Source: Enchytraeus crypticus (lineage: Eukaryota > Annelida > Clitellata > Enchytraeida > Enchytraeidae). Taken from it: a stretch of DNA of 64,000 nt. Below the pieces are notes generated by a model. That model was not told the origin of the DNA. It saw only the letters and a list, made by a program, of their open reading frames with translations, and ran no database searches. The translations under genes and the position numbers were made by a program. Of this stretch, positions 45,190 through 57,233 are shown one piece after another. The DNA is taken from positions 3,363,501 through 3,427,500 of the forward strand of contig CAJHZI010000794.1 in the NCBI GenBank assembly GCA_905160935.1, in the 5' to 3' direction. Each line of letters begins with the position of its first letter. The first letter of the stretch is position 1.

Positions 45190-48100
45190 AGATGCAGACA
45201 GGCGTAGCTACTAGTCAGATACCCATTCATATCCAAACAGGCGCAGCTGCGCCTCAGATACCAATACAGATACAAACAGGTGTCGCTACGCATCAGCTAC
45301 AAATACAGATGCAGACAGACGTAGATACGCCTCAGATACAATCACATATACAGACAGGCGTAGCTACGCCTCAGATGCAAATACATATGCAGACAGGCGA
45401 AGATACGCCTCAGATACAAATACATATGCAGACAGACCTAGATATGAATCAAATACAAATACATATGCAGACAGGTGTAGTTACGCCTTATATAAAAAAT
45501 ACATATGCAGAGAGGTGTAGATAAGCCTCGGATACAAATACAGATGCAGACAGGTGTAGATACGTCTTAGAATCAAATACAGATGCAGACAGGCGTAGAC
45601 ACGCCTCAGACACAAATACAGATTCAGACAGGCGTAGTTACGCCTCAGATACAAATACATATTAAGACAGGCGTTGAAACGGCTCAGATACAACTACAGA
45701 TACAAACAGGTGTAGCTACGCCTCAGATGCAATTACTGATGAGAGACAAGCGTAGATACGCGTCAGATACAAATGCAGATGCAGACAGGCGAAGATACGT
45801 CTCTGATACAAATACAGATGCAGACAGACCTAGATATGCCTCAAATACAAATACATATGCAGACAGGCCTAGATACGCCTTATATTAAAAAAATACATAA
45901 GTAGAGTAGACAGACGTCGATACACCTCGAATACAGATGCATACAGGTGTATATACGCCTCAGAAACAAATACAGATGCAGACAGGCGTAGATACGCATC
46001 AGATACAAGTACATATGCAGACAGGCGTAGATGTGCCTCAGATAAACATTCATATTCAAGCAGACGTTGCTACGCCTCGTATACCAATATATATGCAGAC
46101 AGGCGTAGATACACCTCAGATACAAATACAGATTCTGACAGGTGTAAGTACGCCTCAGATACAAACACATAGACAGACAGGCGTGGATGCGCCTCAGATA
46201 CAAATACATACTCAGGCAGTCGTAGATACGCGTCGGATACAAATACAGATGTAGACTGGCTTAGATATGCCTCAGATACAAATACAGATGCAGACAGGCG
46301 TAGATACGTTTCTGATACAAATATAGAAGCAGACAGGCGTAGATACGTCTCTGATACAAAAAGAGATGAAGACAGGCGTAGATACGCCTCAGATACAAAT
46401 ACAGAAGCAGACTGGCGAAGATACGTCTCGTATACAAAAAAAGATGCAGACAGGCGTAGCTACTAGTCAGATAACCATTCACATCCAAGCAGACGCAGCT
46501 GCGCCTCAGATACAAATACAGATACAAACAGGTGTAGCTACGCATCAGCTACAAATACAGATGCAGGCAGGCATAGATATGCCTCAGATACAAATACATA
46601 TGCAGATAGGCGTAGATACGCCTCAGATACAATCACATATACAGACAGGCGTAGCTATGCCTCAGATGCACATACAGATGAGACAGGCGTTGATACGCGT
46701 CAGATACAAATACATACGCAGATAGGCGTAGATATGCCTCAGATACAAATACAGATTCTGACAGCTGTAAGTAAGCCTCAGACACAAATACATATGCAGA
46801 CAGTCGTAGATACGCCTCATATACAAATAAATATGCAGAAAGGCGTAGATACGCCCGAGATACAAATACAGATGCAGACAGGTGTAGATACGCCTCGAAT
46901 ACAAATACAGATGCAGACAGGCGTAGCTACTAGTCAGATACCCAATCATATCCAAACAGACGCAGCTGCACCTCAGATGCAAACACGGATACAAACAGGT
47001 GTAGCTACGCATCAGATATAGATACAGAAGCAGACAGGCGTAGATACGTCTCTGATACAAATACAGATGCAGACAGACCTAGATATGCCTCATATACAAA
47101 TAAATATGCAGACAGGCCTAGATACGCCTTATATAAAAGATACATAAGTAGAGTAGACAGACGTAGATACGCCTCAGAAACAAATACAGATGCAGACAGG
47201 CATAGATACGCCTCAGATACAAGTACAGATGCAGACAGGCGTAGATATGCCTCAGATACAAATTCATATTCAGGCAGACGTTGCTACGCCTCGTATACTA
47301 ATACATATGCAGATAGGCGTAGATACGCCTCAGATACAAATACAGATTCTGTATGCACATAAACAGACAGGCGTAGCTACGCCTTAAAAAGAAATACAGA
47401 TGCAGACAGTCTTTGATACGCCTCAGACACAAATACAGATTCAGACAGGTGTAGATACGCGTCAGAAACAATACAGACGCAGACAGTCGTAGAAACGCCT
47501 CAGATGCCAATTTTGATGCAGACAGGCGTAGGTACGCCTCAGATACAAATACGTATGCAGTCAGGCGTTGAAACGCCTCAGATACAAATACAAATACAAA
47601 CAGGTGTAGATACGCCTCAGATACAAATACAGATGCCTACAGGCGTAGATACGCCTCACATTCAAATACCGATGCAGACAGGCTTAGATACGCCTCTTAC
47701 ATAAATACAGATTCAGACAGGCGTAGATACGCCTTATGTACAAATACATACATAGACAGGCGTAGCTACGCCTCAGATACAAATACAGATGCAGACAGGT
47801 GTAGATATGCCTCAGAAACAATTTCTATATTCAGGCAGACGACGATACTCCTCAGATACAAATACAGATACTGGTGTAGCAACGCCTCAGATAAAAATAC
47901 ATATGCAGACAGGCGTAACTACGCCTCTGGATACAAACACAGATACAGGTAAGCGTAGATACGCCTCAGATACAACTACAATACAGATGCAGACAGGCGT
48001 AGATACGCCTCAGATACAACTACAGATGCAGACAGGCGTAGATACGCCTCAGATACAAATACAGATGCAGACAGGTGTAGATACGCGTCAGATACAAATA

Positions 48101-48500
48101 CATATGCAGACAGGCGTAGATACGCCTTATATAAAAAATACATATGCAGACAGGCGTAGATACGCCTCGGATACAGATGCGGACAGGTGTAGATGCGCCT
48201 CAGAAACAAATACAGATGCAAACAGGTGTAGATACGCTTCAGAAACAAATACAGATGCAGACAGGCGTAGATACGCCTCATATACAAATACATATGCAGA
48301 CAGGCGTAGATACGCCTCATATACAAATACAGAAGCAGACAGGCGTAGATAAGCCTCAAATACAAATACAGATGCAGGCAGACGTAGATAAGCCTCAGAT
48401 AAAAATACATATGCAGACAGGCGTAGATTAGCCTCAGACACAAATACAGATTCAGACAGGCGTAGATACGCCTCAGATACAAATAGATGCAGACAGGCAT
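45190..48500 (+). repeat. 39-bp satellite array, 3.3 kb
   Basis: Roughly 80-85 copies of a unit such as GATGCAGACAGGCGTAGATA + CGCCTCAGATACAAATACA. The unit contains the inverted repeat GGCGTA-GA-TACGCC. Since 39 is 13 codons, both strands show interrupted long frames (plus MQTGVDTPQIQIQ, minus YLYLRRIYACLHL). Variant blocks recur at about 1.25 kb (45195 and 46455; 45897 and 47146), showing higher-order repeats. Not taken as a gene. Confidence 0.95.
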
Positions 48501-48749
48501 GTTTTCTACAGTCACAGTTGTTTAACGTCCTCCTAATGCGATCCCCCTGTCAAAGCTCATCGTATTGTATGTACTACAAGAGCCTATCATTAATAGTATT
48601 TTGTGTTTTTATGTGAGCTTTATACTTTCTTATAATCATTTGGATTCATGTTAGTTTGATATCTACCTACATAGACAACATATACCATAAAGTTTAATTT
48701 TCGGTAGTATTATCATTTAAATATAAAATAGCTCTATTAACTTTCAAAA

Positions 48750-49195
48750 CTCTGCGATTTGGCAAGCCTTCTTACTTATCTGAAATTCTGCTTCCCTGTC
48801 GTCCCTCACGTTCACTTCGTTCCACCGATGCCAATGTTCTCTCTGTTCCAAATATTCTCACATCGTTGTGCAGACATTCTTTGTCTTACGCAGCACCCAC
48901 AATCTGGAACTCTTTACCTGCTAATCTTCGCTCTTATTCTTCTCTTTCAACATTCTCTAGCAAGCTTAAGACTTACTTTTTCCCACCGTAGACATAATCA
49001 ATCTACCCTGACCATTTTTGATCACCATACTGGCTTTCGTTTAGGACCTTACTTCTCCTCAGCACATTTCTTTTGAAGATTGGTCTGGGTGAATTGATCT
49101 GTAGTGATGTGTGCTGTTGGGGATGTCCCTCACATCATCTCTGTATGAGGAAACGGACGTTAAACCTTTATTTGTTTATTTATTTATTATTTATT
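48750..49195 (+). mobile_element. LINE ORF2 C-terminus and 3' end (CR1-like)
   Basis: In one frame the sequence reads LSYAAPTIWNSLPANLRSYS and SKLKTYFFP, the typical end of CR1/Rex-type LINE proteins (APTxWNSLP). The 3' UTR has GTCCCTCACATCATCTCTGT, GGACGTTAAACC and TTTATT repeats, i.e. the R5 end. It is 5' truncated. Confidence 0.85.
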
Positions 49196-51567
49196 ATATT
49201 CAAAGATTTGAATACTTTAAATTACATAATGCTCAACGAATACAATTTGATAACTTTTTCTTAAAATATTTTCATCAATTCGGAACAATCGGTATCATAA
49301 ATAGGTTTCTGCATATCGGGCATCTTCTTGTTATCGAAACTGTTTTTGTTTTGACATTTCAAATGGGGATTGTTTCGAGTGTGATTATGGTTATTGAATT
49401 ATATTATATTTCGTAACGATAATACGAACGACTTCAGGGAATGTTTATAATTTCTGATGATTTTGTGTTTAAACATTTATATTACTTAGTAGCTCGTTCT
49501 CGACTCATTTGACTGTTTTATGGTCGATCTTCGCTCTGATTGTTGTTGTATTTCTATGTGGATAAATTGTTAAGTGAACTATTTAGAATTCCTTAAAACG
49601 ATTCAAAATCATTTTTTGTAATTAACGTTGAGCATATTATAAAACTAGATTCCTGAAATTGAGCGTATATGGCCCAGTAATAAGGCATTTTTTAACTTAA
49701 CTCGAGAATGTAAATATTTACTAAATAAATTAGGCTACCATCTTTTATTTAGTTTTGTTTAGTTCCTGACCTTATGGAATTGAAATTTTGAAGCGTTTGA
49801 AACGTACCAGTATTTAAATGTTGATTTCGTTTTGTTAGGGCTTTGGTTGCGACGCCGGTTGTCGCTATGAATTTTGACAGTACTCGCTGTTGTTGCTGTC
49901 GTATGCTGCTGCTTTTTAAACCTTAAATATTCTGCAAACTAGAGTACACATATCGACAACATTGCTGATGCATTCCATCAAGTTTATGTGCATGTACTCT
50001 CACGATATGGCAATCTCTAGAAACATCTGTAATGTTAACCATAGTCGAAACGAAATATAACATTTTGAAATCTACAAGAGCAAATACGCTGTCATTCTCG
50101 TTGATAATTATAGGAAATCACATTTAAGCCACTTTAAAATATATTAGAGAAATAATTATTAGAATTTGATTGTAAATAAATATAGATATTATATACGATT
50201 GCTGTTGAATTTTATAGCATTGCTTATGTTCAAAGGGAAGTGAATGTATGATACACTACTCACCATTATAAATGTTAAGTATATAGCCTACTATATAATA
50301 GAGAACAATGTTTATTTAAAAAAACACTCAAATATGCAATAACGCACCCTAGGCCGTCAAAGATGTAATAAAAAACCTATCTAAATGACCACCCATCATG
50401 CATACATATAACCCATAGGCAATATTAGTAGCGGACAATAGGTAAGATGTGCGGGACATACATGTATATTAAAAAACGGCGAAACTTGAAATGATAAAAT
50501 TTGTAATTCGCAGAAGAATACATCTTTTGCAATTCAGTAAATTAGTTTTTGATCAAATTTCCATCTAATAATTGTTGTGGTAACTAGTGCCAAAATAATA
50601 TTGAATAATAGGTCATAATATGGTAATTTATTAATGTATTACTTCCTCGTCGTCATCATCTTCCCTATAATCCTAGAATTTGCGTTTGTCAGATCAAGTA
50701 GTATACGGAATTTGAAAAAAACCAGTATCCATGAATCTTATTATTTAATTATTAATAAAAATATTATCTAATTATTAATCTATTATTTATTTAGATTTAT
50801 AAGCTCACAATTATAAGCAGTAACTCAGTTGTCAACTCATTTATGTTTGTCAGTCTTCTATATAAATAGTCTAACAAATAAATATATATAACCTCACATA
50901 AATCTGAAATCGTTGTTGTGATCGAGATCATGGTCGGCCTGATTACCAGAATGATGAGACGTGTTTTATTAACTCAATTCTGTCGCAATCCAATCTCGTG
51001 CAGTCTGCCGTCGAGATCTCGAGAACCTGAAACAAGGCGAAAAATTCCTCGCTACTGACCGGGCTCGCACGGGAGATGCCGCGATAGGCAGAGACCAAAA
51101 ATGACCAAAAGCGAGCGGAATAGTTAAAAACTCTAGCAACGAACTAATTAAAATGCGTTATAAGTATAATAGCATGTACATTTCAAGATACTATTCCGCC
51201 CGAATCAGTCATTCTGACTCATTTCCACCAACTGGTGGATGCCGATCAAACTCCTAAGATGTTTAGACGTGAAAGTACAACCCCAGCTGCACCAGGCCCG
51301 TCCGGAAGAGATTTAATAAAGCTGACATCAAGGTTGGAATACAAAATCATGTTTTCTAAGTTTTGGGAAGTGATTTTATTCCGTCAAGGTTGGAATACAA
51401 AGTCGTGCTTTCAAAGTTTTTCCAAGTTAACGAGTACATGAACTTGGAAAACGTTTAACAAGATCGTGTGAATGTTTGATGTAGGCTAATGTATGAAGGA
51501 AGATCATTATACATGAGGTGATTTTAATCACAAGAAATTATTAGGTAACTATTTAAGTAATGGAGAG
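49196..51567. other. Intergenic, little recognised
   Basis: AT-rich; a small R1 end fragment (reverse, about 50647-50680) and short TAA tracts. A direct repeat TCAAGGTTGGAATACAAA occurs at about 51328 and 51383. No credible gene. Confidence 0.5.
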
Positions 51568-51790
51568 GGGATTTAGTGCATTCGGTGAAGCTGTGCGTCA
51601 ATTGAACGAAGTAAAGCTACGTTATGCGGTTAGTACTATGTGGGCGGCTACTTTGGAAGACCGAGTGTCGACAGTTTGGAGTGTAAATAATCCCCCAGGG
51701 TGTTGGAGGTTATTATAAAATCCGCGCCGACTGCTACTGAAGCGCCAACAAAAGGCAATGATTACAAATAACCATGGAGGTAAAAATGAG
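51568..51790 (+). repeat. R3 SINE, 5S-derived
   Basis: GGATTTAGTGCATTCGGTGA, then GTAAAGCTACG and GCGGTTAGTACTATGTGGGC (5S-like), then the R3 body with TCCGCGCCGACTGCTAC and AACCATGGAGG. Confidence 0.75.
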
Positions 51791-52798
51791 GAAATAACGA
51801 AAACTATAGAAAGAGTTACAAAGAAAGGAACCTCTATTATGCGTATGACATGTGTGTAACTATACGGAATAAAAAACATCTTGCATCAAGGAGTCCATAT
51901 GAAAAAGAAATGAAGACTCCATAAGAACGTCAAGAGACTGCCGTTGGACTTATCACCATGACCTGTGTACCTTGGAATAAACAAGTCCTGATAGTGCCAG
52001 AAAAGACGACACGCCATATATCTTGAAGAGCCTCGGCTAATGCGAACTAAAGGGCTTTTGGACTCTTTGATTTATTTCGTATACTCACAAACCAGCGGTA
52101 CCCTAATTAAATACCTGACGACTGAATTGCCTGTCGAGTACACAACACTTACCGCTTAGTTTCTTCATCATCTTGTAGGCGTTGTAGGCGAATCAGTAAT
52201 TAAAATATTATACGGTACCAAAGTTAGGCAATTACCTTTACTCGACTCTCAATACTAACTATGACTCATTAAACTAACTATAACTAGTGCTAATTTAAGC
52301 GCAGTCAAAAAATCATCAATCGTTAATATTTTCGGTTATTTGAATTTAAAACCCTCTTACTTTAAATAGCCGTGTTCCTTAACACGGGACTCTAGTACCG
52401 TATTGCTTAAAAAAGCAAAATAAGGCCCGCTGGTTAGAATATACGAATAGATTCGTCACGTACGAATAACCTAAAAAACCGGCCAGTAGTATGTAACATG
52501 TGTTACATACCCTATATGAGAGTCCCTTCGATTTTCATCGTCTATTTCTCTAGTTTTTCCGAAGCCATCTTGAATCTTCTTCCGTTAGCTAAACCAGAGT
52601 TTTTCATCTGTAATTAAAACAGCAAGTTGCAGATAAAAACAAGCTCTCCAGGACAATTATACAAAAATATGGATTTACTCTTCCGTCGATTCACTGAGGA
52701 GCGCTTAAGACTGATACTCTCTGTCAGTCTGCTGTGAAAGTACCTCTTGGCCGAAATATTCTGCATAAGTAAATATTCTACTGAACTGAAAGTTTCAG

Positions 52799-52799
52799 T

Positions 52800-52865
<66 letters not shown>

Positions 52866-52868
52866 GGG

Positions 52869-52922
<54 letters not shown>
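52799..52922. repeat. (CA)n(TA)n microsatellite
   Basis: About 26 CA followed by two TA runs separated by GGGCC. Confidence 0.97.
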
Positions 52923-52926
<4 letters not shown>

Positions 52927-53111
52927 ACATTATGACTGATTTGCCGATTGCAGGTTTAGCGAGTTAGGTTCGAATAAAGTGTTGACCAATCACCCGTACT
53001 GTTTTTGAGTTAAAAACTAATATAGTACCTGAAGTTGAGTATTAAGAGTTTATTTAGAGTTTAATTATATAAAACATACAATTTCAATATTATTGTATTG
53101 CTTTCGTGACA

Positions 53112-53238
53112 TTGATTGATTGATTGATTGATTGGTTGACTGACTGACTGACTTATCTGACTGACTTCTCGATTGATTGATAGACTGATTGACTGACTGA
53201 CTGACTGATGTATTTATTGTTCATTGATTGATTGAGAG
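53112..53238. repeat. (ATTG)n/(ACTG)n tetranucleotide tract
   Basis: ATTG repeats grading into ACTG repeats and back. Confidence 0.9.
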
Positions 53239-54679
53239 TGCGAGTTACGGGAACAAAATTCAAGCATTAAACGTTACTTAAATTGTCTTAATAATGGAGT
53301 AGTAAACAAATTTAGAAACGTCAGAGTAATCTATTTACAAATTTTAAGAATTATGACGCCACCGAAGTTTTATAATAGCATTATTAAAGCATTTATAATA
53401 ACGTTAAATTTAAATAAACATTGACGGTTAATAAAAACATTTACGATAGGTCGATTATAATTTCACTGTAACCTTTCAGTTCTCAGTCATAATAGATCCT
53501 CAAATTATTTTATTATTGCAAGAAAACTAGGTTTAAAGTCCGTTTTCTTACCTGAAGCGTAAGTACATTCTCTACTATCAGAAATTGATTGGCGGGTTAA
53601 TTACAAAAGTTTCTAATATATAAAGATTGGTCATGAATAAAATAACTAAATACCTGTAGTATATAATAATTAATATGAGGTATTATGCTACATTTTTACA
53701 TATAATTTATCAATTCCTAATTATATACGTGGAGATCAATGTGGTGCATGTTCTGTACTTAAGCAAATTACATTAAGTTGTAACTGTACTGCATTTGATT
53801 ATGAATTTGGGTAATTAGTATGTATTTGAGAGAGTTTTAATGATAGCCCTTTAATTCTTGTGGCGTGGTTAATTATAATAATAAATAATATCCTTGACAT
53901 TGGCAATCAGCTTATGAATGTGTTTTCCATGCTAACGTTTGTCTTTAGACACAGAGTTAAACATTATACTGAAAGTAGATCACATATTTAACCTTAAACT
54001 GAACATTCTTTCTAAAACTTAAGACAAAACATAGATTGCATACCTCTTTATGTGCTAATCTGCTTTTGATGCTCTTTGAATTATTCATTTTCTGATGATT
54101 TGTGGCCGAATTTTGCGTATTTTTACACTCATCGTTCATCCACAGCTTCAATAACTTCACCTCGGGTGAAAACGTTAACTGAATGACGTTTCAAAGATGT
54201 CTGATCCTTTTATACCAGTCGCTTTATTTTCAACGCTATTGGTTGATGAAAAATTGCGTAACAAAGATTTGTACTTGGTTGCTATGGAACGTCGCGATGC
54301 AAGTCTCAAGGTCAAGTTATCCAGAAAGATACTGTAGGCCTAATGTTTTCAACGCAATTATTAAAGAACCTTTCGAAAACATTTTCAAGCATAAATTAAA
54401 TTAACATATTTTTTTAATGAAAAACAGATACAAATACTGGATGCGATGATGTCTCATTCAATGCCCAAGCTGTGAACGAAGAAATAGATAGCATTGCTAC
54501 CAATACATCCCATATGTTATTGGTAATATTTCAGTAGACCACATAATAGGCCTATATGCACATCCTTCTATCATAATTATTATTGCTCGTTTATTTGATA
54601 TTACACTTATACAATGATTGGAGCCGGATGACTACGGTATCGATTTAGCAACCACAATTCTTAAATTTAACACTAGCAC

Positions 54680-55720
54680 ATACTGTACTGTATGCCATAG
54701 AGTAGCATAGTATGTAGCAGTACGATATGCCATAACATAGCATAGTATCAAGCGGTACGGTAAGCCATAGTGTAGCATAGTATGCAGCTATATGATGGGA
54801 CTTAGTGTAGCATAGTATGCAAGATTGAATTGTCTTAATAGCGTAGGGGTAACGTCATGAAGTTTTAAATGACAGATCCTGAGAAGAATTGAATCCTCGA
54901 GGGTTCGAATCCCAACCGCGCTGATCTGAGAGTAAAATTTCGGACATTCACTGGACTGGTTATACGGAATATGGTCTAAATTGCCTAACGGTTAAAATAT
55001 GTGGTATAAAGTGATAGATAACAACAATGGTTGTTCATTTCACTGTAAAGAGTGTTTTGTTTATCTTACGATATGCCATACTGCAGTATATTATGCAGCG
55101 GTACGGAATGCCATAGTGTATTATATTATGCAGCGATACTGTATGCCACAGCATTGCCTAAAATGCAGCGGTTCTGTATGTGATAGTGTACATAGTATAC
55201 ATACAATGCCGTAGTGTGGCATAGCATGCAGCGGTATGGTGTGCCATAGTTTCGCATAGTATTGAGAAGTACGATATCCATAGTATAGCTAGGTATGCAG
55301 CGGTATTTTATGCCACAGTAATGCATAGTGTGAGTCGGTACAGTATGCCATAGTGTAGCAAAGTATTCAGCTGCACTCATTGTCCAAGTACAAAATATTA
55401 TGCACTAGTAAGGTATAACATTGTTTGATTTGTATGTAGCGGTAAATTTTGCAATAGTAGAGAACAGTATTTTTGTAACGGTACAGTATGCCATATTGCA
55501 GCATAGTATGAAGTGGTACGACAAGCCCTGGTATTTTATAGTTCGCAGTGGAAAAATATTACATAGAAGCGCCTAGTATGCAGCATACCGTTGCATACTA
55601 GATACGCCAAAATTTTGCATAGCATGCAGACATGGTGTACCAGGATTTTGCATGATATGCAATAGTATGGTACGCCATGATATTGTAAAGTGTGCAGCAT
55701 ATATTAACCAGATGTACCAG
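54680..55720. repeat. Degenerate minisatellite, about 35-37-bp unit
   Basis: Many diverged copies of a unit like AGCATAGTATGCAGCGGTAC + GATATGCCATAGTGT, interrupted by an R2 SINE at 54826-55005. Strong divergence suggests age. Confidence 0.85.
54826..55005 (+). repeat. R2 SINE, tRNA-derived, full length
   Basis: A-box-like TAGCGTAGGGG at 54839-54849 and a perfect B box GGTTCGAATCC at 54902-54912. The body continues with ATCTGAGAGTAAAATTTCGG and GGTTATACGGAATATGG. It sits inside the 35-bp array. Confidence 0.85.
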
Positions 55721-57115
55721 AGTGCAAAATGCTCACATCCAGGAGAAATGATCACCTTTAACCGAACCTGTATATGAACACTAACCTCTCAATCCTAAGG
55801 CGGACGGTCTACCAATACGCCTCTCAAGAAATCAATATCATAACATTTTTGTATATATGAAAAAGGTGTTATATTTAGAAATAGTAATTAAGACGCTGCA
55901 ATGAAATTTGTACTCGTCATAAATTTGTACTTATCAATGACAGACCTGTAATTACAGCAACTATTAAGGAATTATAAATACGACGTTATAGCATCAGCGT
56001 TATTTCAGACAGATAGATCGACAGAGAATTGGCTCATTATATTTATATTTTCTAAGATACACTTTAGTATTTATGTACTACAAATTAGTATTTTATTGTA
56101 GTCACAATTACTGAGTAGCAGATGCAGAATAAATGCTCAGAAATGGCTGCATTTCAAAAGATCCAATGTCACTTTCTAAATTATTGCTTTTTAATTAAAA
56201 TGACCGTTTTTACTATTAAAGAGGTTGCATTCCGTCCTGAATCTGCTACAGTTACGACTCTCTTAGTGCATTGCCCACTGGCAAGTCCATGGTATATAAC
56301 GCCTCCACTCTTCACTGTCTTCCGCCTTCCTCTTCATTTACACATATGAGTGGGTCTTTAAATCATCTAACATACCTAATCTCGGCCTGTCCCTGCCTCC
56401 TTTTCCTTCCATTCTATCTTCTATGACCTCTATTTACTCTGATCTCACAGTTACGACAACATTGCTTTATTCTCGCAAGTTAATAAATACGATGTATTAA
56501 TTCTACAAAAACGACCAAGTACAACCCTGTAGAGCATGCGACTACGTAAACAGTACTACTAATAACTGTACGAATCTACCCACATATCTGCAATGACTTC
56601 AGTTCAAGCTGTTAAAATATCACTAGTTTTAAGAATACAGTCAACAGCAGCGAAAGTCAGTTCTTTATTTCTTCATGAGAGATGTGCGAGGCCCTTGTTG
56701 TCAACGACGCACGACCTCTACATACTCCCGCTATTACTTCCTTTCAGTAAGATCACTTGTTTTGCTACATTTTTGCGAAAAATATTTTGTTTTCCCGCTT
56801 TCGTTTGAGAAAAATCAAACATTTTATGCTATCGGACTTCTGATAGCAAATGTTAGAATTTAACTGGAAATGTTGTCTAACTTGGTTTTTAGTTATTAAA
56901 GCTTTTAAGTTGTAGATCATAGCAGTATGATTAGCGACTATCCGAGCCTACTAAGCTACAAAATTTTGCTAGTGAGGCTAATAATATATATAAATAATTA
57001 TTACAATTCTGTGATAATTATTATTAGCAGCATATGGCAGAATTTTGCCGAATGATCTACTGCAGCGGTTGAGTTAGAAATGAAGGTGTTATTCAGATCC
57101 GAGAAATAAAGGTGT
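55721..57115. other. Intergenic region, 3' of PSAT1
   Basis: AT-rich; nothing convincing. It should contain the PSAT1 3' UTR at its right end. Confidence 0.5.
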
Positions 57116-57233
57116 TTAATCAGATCCGTTTTGTTGGTTATTGTGTTGAAAGTCGTCCATAAATTCTACGAGTTTGTTCACTTCTTCCACTGTGATGGCG
57201 TTATACAGTGATACACGTATGCCTCCAACAGAT
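57116..57233 (-). CDS. PSAT1: PSAT1 last exon and stop
   Basis: Encodes [20 protein letters not shown] and a short tail ending NGSD, TAA at 57118-57116. About 30 bp covering the stop (AAGGTGTTTAATCAGATCCG) is imperfectly duplicated at 57082-57101. Confidence 0.95.

Noticed and set aside
45153-48515. Several 95-190-codon frames on both strands
   Set aside because: All are translations of the 39-bp satellite, with frequent shifts and stops and no splice structure.
48759-49076. 105-codon ORF
   Set aside because: The conserved LINE protein end is in a different frame of the same strand; this frame is a shadow.
54839-54912. True tRNA gene
   Set aside because: A and B boxes are present but the cloverleaf is not complete, and the body is shared with another locus, so it is a SINE.
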